Below, piece after piece: positions 9,484 through 17,866 of a stretch of DNA of 64,000 nucleotides (position 1 is its first letter; each line of letters starts with the position of its first letter). The position numbers were made by a program, and so were the translations under genes. Source of the DNA: Halorubrum sp. BV1 (lineage in GTDB: Archaea; Halobacteriota; Halobacteria; Halobacteriales; Haloferacaceae); the NCBI RefSeq assembly GCF_000746205.1, contig NZ_JQKV01000001.1:422814-486813 (forward strand). Reading direction: 5' to 3'. The notes below the pieces were generated by a model. The model worked only from the letters and a program-made list of their open reading frames with translations, ran no database searches and had not been told where the DNA came from.

Positions 9484-10157
9484 CGCTCTCGGAGCGTTCG
9501 CAACAGCCCGGCAGTCCCATCCATGTACGACTCCGATAAGACGGTGTCTGCGGCGTCGCGGGCGGTCGCGTCCGCGTTGGCGACGGCGTAGGACTCGCCG
9601 GCGACGGCGAACGTGGAGGCGTCGTTCTCGCTGTCGCCGATGGCGACGAAGTCCGCGGGGGCGAGACCGAGCCCGTCGGCGACGCGACAGAGGGCTTGTC
9701 CCTTGCTCACGTCCGGCGATTTGACGTGGTAGGCGTAGCCGGTGTCGACGACCTGCACCTCGTCGCCGGCGTCGGCCGCAACCTCGCGCAACAGGCGCTC
9801 GTCGGCGTCGAGAGACAGCGCGACCTCCGTCTCGCGCCAGCGGTTCACGGTGTTGCCGTCGCCCCAGCCGATCTCGCCGCCGCGCGCCTCGAAGGCCTCG
9901 ACGACGGCGCGGGGCACCGCGGGATCACCGAGGATCGACGCGTCGCCGTCGACGTACGCGACCCCGCCGTTCTCCGCGATCACGGTCTCGGCCCGGCCGA
10001 GGAAGTGCGCGAGCGCGACCGGGTACGGGAACGCCTTGCCCGTCGCGAACACGACCGGCGCGTCCCAGTCGGGAAGTAGTTCGAAGACGCGAGGGTCGAT
10101 CCGGCCGCTCGGCGTCGTCAGCGTCCCGTCGATGTCTAACGCGAGGGGCGGAGCCAT
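9474..10157 (-). CDS. HAD phosphatase, archaeal phosphoglycolate phosphatase type
   Basis: 227-residue HAD superfamily (Cof/IIB cap) phosphatase. Motif I is LDIDGTL at residues 6-12 with the nucleophilic Asp, motif II lies in VVFATGKAF, the Lys of motif III precedes GQALCRVADGLGL and motif IV is GDSENDASTF. The annotation usual for archaeal members is phosphoglycolate phosphatase; sucrose-phosphate or other sugar-phosphate phosphatases look similar, so the substrate is open. A single gene between the MOSC and Orc1/Cdc6 genes, its 3' end carrying a tandem repeat. Confidence 0.85.
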   Translation of the reverse strand: MAPPLALDIDGTLTTPSGRIDPRVFELLPDWDAPVVFATGKAFPYPVALAHFLGRAETVIAENGGVAYVDGDASILGDPAVPRAVVEAFEARGGEIGWGDGNTVNRWRETEVALSLDADERLLREVAADAGDEVQVVDTGYAYHVKSPDVSKGQALCRVADGLGLAPADFVAIGDSENDASTFAVAGESYAVANADATARDAADTVLSESYMDGTAGLLRTLRERAE

Positions 10158-10251
10158 ACCGCGGATCGGAGCGACCGAGCCAACTGTCTTGCGTTCGGCG
10201 GCGAACGGTGATCCACCGCGGTTGCGGCGGCCGACCGCAGTTGACGGAGCG

Positions 10252-11415
10252 TTATCGAGGGCGGTCGAACAGTTCGCGGAACACGAGCGTGGGGAACCGC
10301 GGAACGAGCCGGCTCGGCGGGCGACCCTTGCCGTCGCTCCGGGCGACGGTCACTCGGTCGAGGAGGCCGGCGTCCGCAAGCTCGTAGAGGACGCGGCGCA
10401 CGGTCGAGGCCGACAGGTCGACGGTCGGCCGCGAGGCGATCGTCTCGGTCGCGGCGCTCACCGACTTCCGGTCCGACTCGGGAAGACTCACGAGTTCGTA
10501 GAGGAGGCGTATTCGGCTCTCCGAAAGCGAGAGGACGCGTCCGAGAGCGACGCCGGGTTTCGTGATCTCCGCTATGCCCGCGTCGAGGTCGCGCGGCCGG
10601 ATCGTCGACGCTCCCTCGCGCTCGGCCGTGACCGCAGCCCCCGTGATCGCCGCGAGCGCGTCGTGTGCGTCCCCCTCAGCCCACTCGCTGACCTCTCGGA
10701 TCTGGTCGTGGGTGACCGCGTCGCGGCCGAGACCGGTCGAACACCGGCTGGTCAACAGCTCGACGAGGACGTGCCGGCGGTACGGCTCGAAGGCGACCGA
10801 CTCCGACGCCTCCCAATCGATCGCGTCCGGCGACTGTCGACCCAGACACACCGGGACGATCCCGCTACCCACCTCGTCGAGCCACTCGACGACGGTCATC
10901 GGAGCGGGCGTCTCCGGCTCGTTCACATGGTCGACCGCGACGACGAGGTCCGGCCCCGTCCGCATCGCGCTGCGGAGCTTCTCCGCGAGTCCCTCCGTGC
11001 TGACCCCGTGTTCAGGCACCGGTTCGTCGCTCACCGCGTCGAGCGTGGCGTGGTACAGTCGGAACCGCGTGGCTGCCAGCCGCGCGTCGACGTAGACGAA
11101 CCCGGGAAGCGTCGGCTCGATCGCTCGGGTCGACGTCTGGATCGCCTGCCGCGGGCCGCTGTGCGCCGCGAGCCGACCGAACAACGCAGAGACGATCGCG
11201 GACTTCCCGCTCCCCTTCGGACCGTGGATGTAGGCGCTCGGCGGGAGTCTACCGGAGAAGGCCGGCTCGAAGACGTCCAGCAGCCGCTCGAAGGCCGGCC
11301 CCCGACCGACGGGAGAGTCGACGTGAGAGATCGGCGAAACGGCTTCGAGATCGACGAGGACGCCGGCACCGATGTCGTATCCGAGCCGGCGCTCGATCCG
11401 GTCGTCGATGTTCAC
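10252..11415 (-). CDS. Diverged Orc1/Cdc6 family AAA protein
   Basis: 387 residues. The AAA core has a Walker A GPKGSGKS near residue 70 and a helix YLxxLL-like region, and ends in a winged-helix domain (VSAATETIASRPTVDLSASTV region). Cdc6 proteins bind replication origins. Three ATPase landmarks look altered: Walker B reads VVAVDH rather than DE, sensor 1 lacks the usual Asn (VPVCLGRQ) and sensor 2 reads GDAHDAL where GDAR is normal. I see no ORB repeats or AT-rich origin beside it. A leaderless TATA element lies at 11438-11445. It may be a regulator or non-initiating paralogue rather than an initiator. Confidence 0.85.
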   Translation of the reverse strand: MNIDDRIERRLGYDIGAGVLVDLEAVSPISHVDSPVGRGPAFERLLDVFEPAFSGRLPPSAYIHGPKGSGKSAIVSALFGRLAAHSGPRQAIQTSTRAIEPTLPGFVYVDARLAATRFRLYHATLDAVSDEPVPEHGVSTEGLAEKLRSAMRTGPDLVVAVDHVNEPETPAPMTVVEWLDEVGSGIVPVCLGRQSPDAIDWEASESVAFEPYRRHVLVELLTSRCSTGLGRDAVTHDQIREVSEWAEGDAHDALAAITGAAVTAEREGASTIRPRDLDAGIAEITKPGVALGRVLSLSESRIRLLYELVSLPESDRKSVSAATETIASRPTVDLSASTVRRVLYELADAGLLDRVTVARSDGKGRPPSRLVPRFPTLVFRELFDRPR

Positions 11416-11437
11416 GGATCACCGTCCCTCGGCCGGG

Positions 11438-11445
11438 AATAAAAC
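11438..11445 (-). promoter_or_regulatory. TATA element of the Orc1/Cdc6 gene
   Basis: On the minus strand this reads GTTTTATT, centred 27 bases before the ATG at 11415, consistent with a leaderless transcript. Confidence 0.6.
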
Positions 11446-11525
11446 CCGACCGGAGCGCTGTCGGCGTCCCCCGAAGCGTCGCTCGCGGCGCTGTCGGGCA
11501 CGTCGGCTGGCGATTCTCGAACGTG

Positions 11526-11571
11526 GCGTCTCGGTGGGTCCTGTGGCGTAGTCATGTGCGTCTCGGTGGGT
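11526..11571. repeat. 14-base direct repeat in an intergenic region
   Basis: GCGTCTCGGTGGGT occurs at 11526-11539 and again at 11558-11571, 32 bases apart, within the 272-base gap between the Orc1/Cdc6 gene and the glycerol-cluster membrane protein. It could be a paired operator or a decayed duplication. Nothing else coding is seen in this gap. Confidence 0.7.
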
Positions 11572-11581
11572 ACTACACGGT

Positions 11582-11608
11582 TCGCGGCTCAGCGTCTCCG
11601 AGCCGCGA
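11582..11608. terminator. GC-rich hairpin downstream of the glycerol-cluster membrane protein
   Basis: TCGCGGCTC pairs with GAGCCGCGA across a 9-base loop, 80 bases after the stop at 11688. There is no U-tract beside it, so a termination role is only possible, and RNA stability is an alternative. Confidence 0.3.
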
Positions 11609-11687
11609 CGGACGGCCGCGGGGACGTTCCGGCGACGCGCGCCGCGGTGGTCTCGCTCTCGGCCGTGAAACGGCCTCGCGATCGTCC

Positions 11688-12776
11688 TCAGAGGTAGCCC
11701 GCGTTGGGCAAGATTCCGAGGATGGAGAGGATCGCCACGGCGACCATCGCGATGGCGATAGCCATCGCGGGCGGGTCGACGTGCGTGCCGGAGTGCGAGT
11801 AGAACAGCCGCTGCGTGACCTCACCGAGGAGGCCGCTCACGGCACCGAAAGCACCGGCGGCGAGCAGCGCGACGACGCTCCCGGCGATGGGATCGACCAC
11901 GACCGCGCCGACGGCACCGATCAGCGTGATGTGGTGGGTCACCGGGAAGTTCTCGACGCCGAGCTGCAAGAACAGCAGGCTCATCGCAGAGATCGCGTAG
12001 CCGAGGAAGATACTCCCCGTCTGGATCCAGATGTAGCCGCCGAGAAGGCCCCCGACGACGCCGATAACGGCGACGTTCAGCCACTTGTACTGCTGGGGGA
12101 GCCACGGCTCCGTCGCGAGCCGGCCGGCGTGTTCTTCCGGGCCGCCGTCCGCCTTCGGATGCGACTCTTCGTTCTCGAACGGCGACATATCGAGGTAGCC
12201 GGAGCCGTTCGGCGACCCGACGATCGGGTACCCGAAGGCGGCCCGAGCGATGAACGCGCTCAACACGACCGTGAGCGCGATGGAGTCGGTCACGCCCGTC
12301 CCGCTCACGACGAGCAGGCTCGCCGACAGCTGATTGATGACGACGCCGAGCACGCCGAATATCGCGCCGACGGCGAGGATGTCCGGCTTCGTGCCGAACG
12401 CGTACAGGATGTTCTTTCCGAAGTGGTAGTCCCAGCCGGCGGGCTCCATCTCGGGGTACTTCTTGCCGGCGTACGCCGAGGCGGCCACGCCGCCCGCGAA
12501 CGCGATGTGCGGCCCGGTGATCGCCCCGAAGCCGATGACGCCCGTAATGCCGGCGGCGAGCTGTCCGGGTTCGATGGCACCGATCTGGCCGGTCACTTGC
12601 CGCTGCAAGATCGCGACACCCTCACCGAGGAACACGACGAAGCCCGTGAAGACGAACGCCGGCAGCGCGCCGATCGCGGCACCGAACGCGCCGCCCGCGA
12701 GCGCGGTGATGATGAGGAGCAGGAACTGCTCGACCGGCATTCCGATGACCGGGACCGTCAAGAGGAGTCCACTCAT
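11688..12776 (-). CDS. Polytopic membrane protein of the glycerol cluster, putative glycerol facilitator
   Basis: 362 residues with roughly ten hydrophobic segments, many Gly-rich; an acidic soluble loop lies near residues 195-235 (FENEESHPKADGGPEEHAG). The start is 3 bases after the glpK stop, so both are on one transcript. A membrane protein in the same position in Haloferax volcanii has been proposed as a glycerol facilitator; that is from memory and the transport function is an inference from linkage. It is not an aquaporin (no NPA motifs) and not an MFS permease. The ptsH-like gene I would expect after it in Haloferax is absent here. Confidence 0.75.
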   Translation of the reverse strand: MSGLLLTVPVIGMPVEQFLLLIITALAGGAFGAAIGALPAFVFTGFVVFLGEGVAILQRQVTGQIGAIEPGQLAAGITGVIGFGAITGPHIAFAGGVAASAYAGKKYPEMEPAGWDYHFGKNILYAFGTKPDILAVGAIFGVLGVVINQLSASLLVVSGTGVTDSIALTVVLSAFIARAAFGYPIVGSPNGSGYLDMSPFENEESHPKADGGPEEHAGRLATEPWLPQQYKWLNVAVIGVVGGLLGGYIWIQTGSIFLGYAISAMSLLFLQLGVENFPVTHHITLIGAVGAVVVDPIAGSVVALLAAGAFGAVSGLLGEVTQRLFYSHSGTHVDPPAMAIAIAMVAVAILSILGILPNAGYL

Positions 12777-12779
12777 GAT

Positions 12780-14309
12780 CTATTCCTCCTGTGCCCAGTC
12801 GAGAGACTTTTCGACGGCGTCGCCCCAGCGGTCGTACAGCGGGTCGACCTCGGACTGGCTCTTTTCGGGCGTGAACTCTCGGTCGACCTGCCAGTTGTCG
12901 CGGAGTTCGTCGACGGTGTCCCAGTAGCCGACGGCGAGCCCGGCCGCGTACGCGGATCCGAGCGCGGTCGTCTCGTCGACTTCCGGTCGCGCGATGTCCG
13001 TCTGGATGATGTCGGACTGGAGCTGACAGAGGAAGTTGTTCTTCACCGCGCCGCCGTCGACGCGGAGGCTCGTCGTCTCCACGCCGGAATCGGCCTCCAT
13101 CGCCTCCGCGACGTCGCGCGTCTGGTAGGCGATCGATTCGAGCGTCGCGCGGACGATGTGCTCCTTGCTTGTGCCGCGAGTCATCCCGACGATGGTGCCG
13201 CGGGCGCGACCGTCCCAGTGAGGCGCGCCGAGCCCCGTGAACGCCGGGACCATGTAGACGCCGTCGGTCGAATCGACGGACCGCGCGAGTTCGGCGGTCT
13301 GTGCGGCGTTGTTGATCAGATCGACGTCTTCGAGCCACTCGATTGCGGCACCGGTGATGAATATCGACCCTTCGAGCGCGTACTGAACGGGCTCGCCGGA
13401 CATCTGGAAGCCGATGGTCGTCAAGAGTCCGTGGTCGGACTCGACGGCGTCGGTGCCCGTGTTCATCAGGTAGAAGGAGCCGGTCCCGTAGGTGTTCTTC
13501 GCGTCGCCCTCGTCGAAGCAGGTCTGGCCGAACAGCGCGGCCTGCTGGTCGCCCAAAGCGCCGGCGACGGGGATTTCCTCGCCGAGGAAGCCGTCCGCGT
13601 CGGTGTGGCCGTAGTACTCCTCGTCTGAGGAGGGGCGTACCTCGGGCACCATCTCCTTCGGTACGTCGAACTCCGCCAGCAGTTCGTCGTCCCACTCTAA
13701 GTCCCGGATGTTGTACAGCATCGTCCGGGACGCGTTCGTGACGTCTGTGATGTGATTACCCGTGAGGTTGTAGATGAGCCACGAGTCGATCGTACCCATC
13801 ACCAGTTCGCCTTCGCGGGCGCGGTCGCGGAGGTCGCCGCCGCGGGAACTCTGCATCTTGAGCGGCTCCGCGTTGTCGAGGATCCACTCGGTCTTCGTCG
13901 CAGAGAAGTACGCGTCGGCTTCGAGGCCGGTCTTCTCGCGAATCTCCTCGACCATGTCGGCCTCCTGTAGCTCCTCGACGCGGTCGGTCGTTCGGCGGTC
14001 CTGCCAGACCAAGGCATTGTGAACCGGCTTTCCGGAGTCTTTGTCCCAGACGATCGTCGTCTCGCGCTGGTTCGTGATCCCGATCGCATCAAGCTGGTCA
14101 GCTTCGAGGCCGGCGTCAGCGAGGCCGTCGAGCACGACCTGTTGTGTGTTCTCCCAGATCTCGATCGGGTCGTGTTCGACCCAGCCGGGATTGGGGTAGA
14201 TCTGTTCGTGTTGTTCGTAAGCGTTCGCGACGACCTGCCCGCCGTGGTCGAACACCATAAAGCGGGTGCCAGTCGTCCCCTGGTCTATCGCACCGACGTA
14301 CTGTGTCAT
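12780..14309 (-). CDS. glpK: Glycerol kinase
   Basis: 509-residue FGGY kinase that phosphorylates glycerol to sn-glycerol 3-phosphate. It opens MTQYVGAIDQGTTGTRFMVF, with WDKDSGKPVHNALVWQDRR, the GTIDSWLIYNLTG block and the C-terminal ATP site DGGAVKNNFLCQLQSDI. Full family length. A GGAGGG sequence lies about 10-15 bases before the ATG, so this gene has a Shine-Dalgarno and a leader, unlike most neighbours. It heads an operon with the membrane protein and faces gpdABC. An in-frame stretch up to 14948 runs through the promoter region and was rejected. Confidence 0.97.
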   Translation of the reverse strand: MTQYVGAIDQGTTGTRFMVFDHGGQVVANAYEQHEQIYPNPGWVEHDPIEIWENTQQVVLDGLADAGLEADQLDAIGITNQRETTIVWDKDSGKPVHNALVWQDRRTTDRVEELQEADMVEEIREKTGLEADAYFSATKTEWILDNAEPLKMQSSRGGDLRDRAREGELVMGTIDSWLIYNLTGNHITDVTNASRTMLYNIRDLEWDDELLAEFDVPKEMVPEVRPSSDEEYYGHTDADGFLGEEIPVAGALGDQQAALFGQTCFDEGDAKNTYGTGSFYLMNTGTDAVESDHGLLTTIGFQMSGEPVQYALEGSIFITGAAIEWLEDVDLINNAAQTAELARSVDSTDGVYMVPAFTGLGAPHWDGRARGTIVGMTRGTSKEHIVRATLESIAYQTRDVAEAMEADSGVETTSLRVDGGAVKNNFLCQLQSDIIQTDIARPEVDETTALGSAYAAGLAVGYWDTVDELRDNWQVDREFTPEKSQSEVDPLYDRWGDAVEKSLDWAQEE

Positions 14310-14718
14310 GTGTTTGATCCCTCCTGTGGCGCTGGTCCGGTTCCGACAGCGACGGTCGCAAACGGCGTCGCGGTGGTCGTTCGGACCACCCTCGCCGTCC
14401 GGAACACGCCGCGGCGTCCCCCCTGCGGTACTCGCCGCAGACGCCGCGTTCGGCAGCGAGACCGACTCACCGGCCGAACGCGAGTACGCTCGCCGTCGCC
14501 GACGCAACATATCTTCACGGAAGCTACCACGCCGTTCGTGAACATAACGTACTACCATAATAAACTTCCCGTTAAAATCTCGATCGAGCGCCGTATGAAA
14601 AAGAGAGTATATAAGAGCCGCGGTGGGGCCACCGGACAACCCATATGAACATCTCGTATCGTTACCCGAGGTCGCAGGTAGGAGGTAAAGTAAAGTAGGC
14701 AGGGGCCAAGCGACACAC
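14310..14718. promoter_or_regulatory. 409-base divergent control region between glpK and gpdABC
   Basis: No gene is seen here. A clear rightward TATA box, GTATATAAG (14607-14615), has a purine-rich BRE upstream and would start RNA near 14640, giving gpdA a leader of about 80 bases. A second weaker element (TAAAGTAAAG, about 14683-14692) would give a leaderless message. Leftward AT-rich candidates lie near 14555-14562 and 14508-14516, so the glpK leader would be 180-230 bases and ends in a Shine-Dalgarno. Glycerol-responsive control of both operons probably resides here. Confidence 0.6.
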
Positions 14719-16500
14719 ATGGACAGACAGGTGGACGTCGTCGTCGTCGGTGGGGGGTCGACGGGATGCGGCGTCGTCAGGGACCTGGCGCGACGGGGGG
14801 TAGAGGTGGTCCTCGTCGAGAAGGGGAACCTGACGCACGGGACGACGGGTCGCATGCACGGACTGTTACACAGCGGGGGACGGTACGCCGTCTCGGACCA
14901 GAAGAGCGCCCGCGAGTGTATCGAGGAGAACCGGGTGCTCCGCGACATCGCGGCCCACTGCGTCGAGGAGACCGGCGGGCTGTTCGTGAAGCGTCCGGAG
15001 GACTCGGAGGAGTACTTTCAGGAGAAACTGGAGGGATGCCGCGCCTGCGACATCCCCGCCGAGGTGATAGACGGCGAGGAGGCGCGGCGGCGCGAGCCGT
15101 ACCTCGCGCGCGACGTGGAGAAGGCGATCGCCTTACCCGACGGCGCGGTCGACCCCTTCCGACTCTGCGTGTCGAACGCGGCCGACGCCCGCGAGCACGG
15201 CGCGCGGATCGAGACCCACGCGCCGGTCACCGACGTGCTCGTCGAGGACGGCGAGGTCGTCGGCGTCGAGATCGAACACGAGACGGGGCCCGGCAAGCGG
15301 GTCCACCGCGAGCCGGGGACGACGGAGGAGATCCGCGCGCGCCACGTCGTCAACGCGACCGGCGCGTGGGCGGGAAACGTCGGAGAGATGGCCGGCGTCG
15401 ACGTGGAGGTTCGCCCCTCGAAGGGCGTGATGACGGTGATGAACACCCGGCAGGTCGACACCGTAATCAACCGCTGTCGACCCAAGGGCGACGCCGACAT
15501 CATCGTCCCTCACGAGACCGCCTGCATTCTCGGAACGACGGACGAGGAGGTCGACGACCCCGAGGACTACCCCGAGGAGGACTGGGAAGTGGATCTGATG
15601 ATCGAGACCCTCTCCGAGCTCGTGCCGGAGCTCAAGAACGCCCGGACGCTCCGGTCGTTCTGGGGCGTCCGGCCGCTGTACGAGCCGCCGGGAACCGGAA
15701 CCGAAGATCCGACCGACATCACGCGCGACTATTTCCTCCTCGATCACGGCGACCGCGACGACCTCCCGGGGATGACGACCATCGTCGGCGGGAAGCTCAC
15801 CACGTACCGGATGATGGCGGAGTCCATCTCCGACCACGTCTGCGACGCGCTCGGCCACGAGGCGACCTGTGACACCGCCGACGCACCGCTCCCCGGCTCC
15901 GAGAGTCCGGCGCGGATGAACGAGCTGATGGACGAGTTCGGCCTCCGCTCGCCGGTCGCCCGACGGTCGGGCCAGCGGCTCGGATCCCGCGCCGACGACG
16001 TGCTGGAGGGCGTCGACCCCAACCCCGTCGTCTGCGAGTGCGAGGGCGTCACGCGCGCGGAGGTTCGAAATGCTATCGACGAGGCCGGCAGCGACCTCAA
16101 CGCGGTCCGGCTCCGCACCCGCGCCTCGATGGGTAACTGTCAGGGCGGGTTCTGTTCACACCGGATCGCCGCGGAGCTGGCGCGAGAGTACCCCGAACCG
16201 GTCGTCCGCGACGCCGAAGACGAGCTGTATCAGGAACGCTGGAAGGGACAGCGGCACGCGCTGTGGGGCCGGCAGCTCTCGCAGGCGATGTTGAACCACC
16301 TGCTGCACGCGACGACGATGAACCGCGACGGCGACCCGGCGGGCCTCGACGGCGCGGTGGACTTCGACGCGTTCGACGCAGGAGCCGACGCCGACGCGGC
16401 CGGGTCGGACGCCTCCGAACCCGCCGGAACCGCCGCGGCCGACGGCGGCCGAGTCGGCGAGAACGCCGGGAGCAGCGGGGTGACCGATGGCGATCGATAG
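14719..16500 (+). CDS. gpdA: Glycerol-3-phosphate dehydrogenase subunit A (anaerobic type)
   Basis: 593-residue FAD subunit that oxidises sn-glycerol 3-phosphate to dihydroxyacetone phosphate. The FAD-binding VVVVGGGSTGCGVVRDLARRG is near the N-terminus and the DAO-fold GKLTTYR motif lies around residue 360. A BFD-like [2Fe-2S] module with CECEGVTRAEV and GNCQGGFC follows. The last 60 residues are an acidic, Gly/Ala/Asp-rich tail. It overlaps gpdB by 14 bases. Electrons pass via GpdB/GpdC to menaquinone, whose synthesis genes menA-menC are also in this window. Confidence 0.96.
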   Translation: MDRQVDVVVVGGGSTGCGVVRDLARRGVEVVLVEKGNLTHGTTGRMHGLLHSGGRYAVSDQKSARECIEENRVLRDIAAHCVEETGGLFVKRPEDSEEYFQEKLEGCRACDIPAEVIDGEEARRREPYLARDVEKAIALPDGAVDPFRLCVSNAADAREHGARIETHAPVTDVLVEDGEVVGVEIEHETGPGKRVHREPGTTEEIRARHVVNATGAWAGNVGEMAGVDVEVRPSKGVMTVMNTRQVDTVINRCRPKGDADIIVPHETACILGTTDEEVDDPEDYPEEDWEVDLMIETLSELVPELKNARTLRSFWGVRPLYEPPGTGTEDPTDITRDYFLLDHGDRDDLPGMTTIVGGKLTTYRMMAESISDHVCDALGHEATCDTADAPLPGSESPARMNELMDEFGLRSPVARRSGQRLGSRADDVLEGVDPNPVVCECEGVTRAEVRNAIDEAGSDLNAVRLRTRASMGNCQGGFCSHRIAAELAREYPEPVVRDAEDELYQERWKGQRHALWGRQLSQAMLNHLLHATTMNRDGDPAGLDGAVDFDAFDAGADADAAGSDASEPAGTAAADGGRVGENAGSSGVTDGDR

Positions 16501-17866
16501 CGACGTCCTCGTCGTCGGCGGCGGGATCGCGGCGATCACGTCTGCTGTCGCGGCGGCCCGCGAGGGCGCGGACGTCCGGCTCGTCTCGCACAAATCGAGC
16601 ACGCTCCGGCAGGCCTCCGGACTGATAGACGCGCTCGGGTACGTCCCGGCGACGGAGCCCGCGACGCCGCTTCGCGAGGGGCCGCCGACGGCGGGCCGCG
16701 AACTCGACCGCGACGAGTGGCCGGACCCGGAGGGGCCGCTTTCCGACCCGTTCGAGGGGATCGAACGGCTTCCCGACTCGCATCCGTACCGGATCGTCGG
16801 CGCGGAGGCGCTCCGCGAGGGGCTCGCGCTCTTCGACGACCTCGTCGGCGACGCCTACCGCGGTGGCCACACCGACCGCAACGCCCTCGTTCCGACGTTC
16901 GGCGGGAGCGTGAAGCCGACCGCGCGGTACCCCGCGGCCGCCGAGGCTGGACTCGCGAGCGACAACCGGCCGACGCTCATCGTCGGGTTCCGGTCGCTCA
17001 CGGAGTACGACGCGCGGGCGTTCGCGGGGCGGCTCGAGGCGGCCGGCGTCCCGTTCGACGTCGCCGGCGCGGAAGTCGAGTTCGTGGAGGCGTTCCGCGC
17101 CGACACGAAGGTGACGCGGATCGCGAAGGCGCTCGACCACGACGAGGAGATCGACGGGACGCCCGCTCGCGAGGCGCTCGCGAAGGCGGTCGCGCCGCAC
17201 CTCCACGACGCCGAAGACGAGGCGGGCGGCGTCGAGCGCGTCGACCGCGTGGGGTTCCCGGCGTTCCTCGGGGACGACCGGGGGAACGAGGTGCGCGCCG
17301 AACTCGCCGACCGGCTCGGTGCGGACGTGTTCGAGATTCCGATGGGGCCGCCGAGCCTGCCGGGGCTCCGGCTCGAAGACCGGCTGTACGACGCGCTCGC
17401 CGACGCAGGCGTCCGGTTCGAAACCGGCAACCCCGTCGTGGGGATCGACGCGGCCGCGGACGGGCGAGTCGAGGCCGTCGGCGTTGACCGGAAGGGCCGG
17501 GAGACGCCGTACGCCGCCGACGCGTTCGTGCTGGCGACTGGAGGGCTGGTCGGGAAGGGACTCGACTCCGATCGGGATGGGGTCCGCGAGCCCGTCTTCG
17601 ACCTGCACGTCGACCAGCCCACGGACCGCTACGAGTGGTTCGTCGACGACGTGTTCGGCGACCAGCCGTACGCCCGGTTCGGGGTGCGCCCCGACGAGCG
17701 GTGTCGGCCGCTGGACGCGGACGGGGAGGTACAGTACGAGAACGTCTTCGCGGCCGGCGGGGTCGTCGGCGGCGCGGACGTGGCGAGAGAGAAATCCGCG
17801 AGCGGGGTGTCGCTCGCGACCGGCGTGACGGCCGGACGAGAGGCGGCGACGGAGGCGAACGAATGA
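16487..17866 (+). CDS. gpdB: Glycerol-3-phosphate dehydrogenase subunit B
   Basis: 459-residue GlpB-type flavoprotein subunit. The Rossmann motif VLVVGGGIAAITSAVAAAREG is at residues 6-26. The C-terminal half contains FVLATGGLVGKGL and the FAD-closing VFAAGGVVGGADVA. It joins GpdA to the iron-sulfur membrane anchor GpdC. Middle gene of the three; it overlaps gpdA by 14 bases and gpdC by 4 (ATGA). Annotated by family and by position. Confidence 0.95.
   Translation: MAIDSDVLVVGGGIAAITSAVAAAREGADVRLVSHKSSTLRQASGLIDALGYVPATEPATPLREGPPTAGRELDRDEWPDPEGPLSDPFEGIERLPDSHPYRIVGAEALREGLALFDDLVGDAYRGGHTDRNALVPTFGGSVKPTARYPAAAEAGLASDNRPTLIVGFRSLTEYDARAFAGRLEAAGVPFDVAGAEVEFVEAFRADTKVTRIAKALDHDEEIDGTPAREALAKAVAPHLHDAEDEAGGVERVDRVGFPAFLGDDRGNEVRAELADRLGADVFEIPMGPPSLPGLRLEDRLYDALADAGVRFETGNPVVGIDAAADGRVEAVGVDRKGRETPYAADAFVLATGGLVGKGLDSDRDGVREPVFDLHVDQPTDRYEWFVDDVFGDQPYARFGVRPDERCRPLDADGEVQYENVFAAGGVVGGADVAREKSASGVSLATGVTAGREAATEANE

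Noticed and set aside
11523..13628. A 701-residue open frame opposite glpK and the glycerol membrane protein
   Set aside because: It is rich in Arg and dipeptides typical of antisense frames in GC-rich DNA and has no motif; both minus-strand genes have strong family matches.
14310..14948. N-terminal extension of glpK by about 210 residues
   Set aside because: It runs through the divergent promoter, including the gpdA TATA box and gpdA codons. The family start MTQYVGAIDQ has a Shine-Dalgarno in front.
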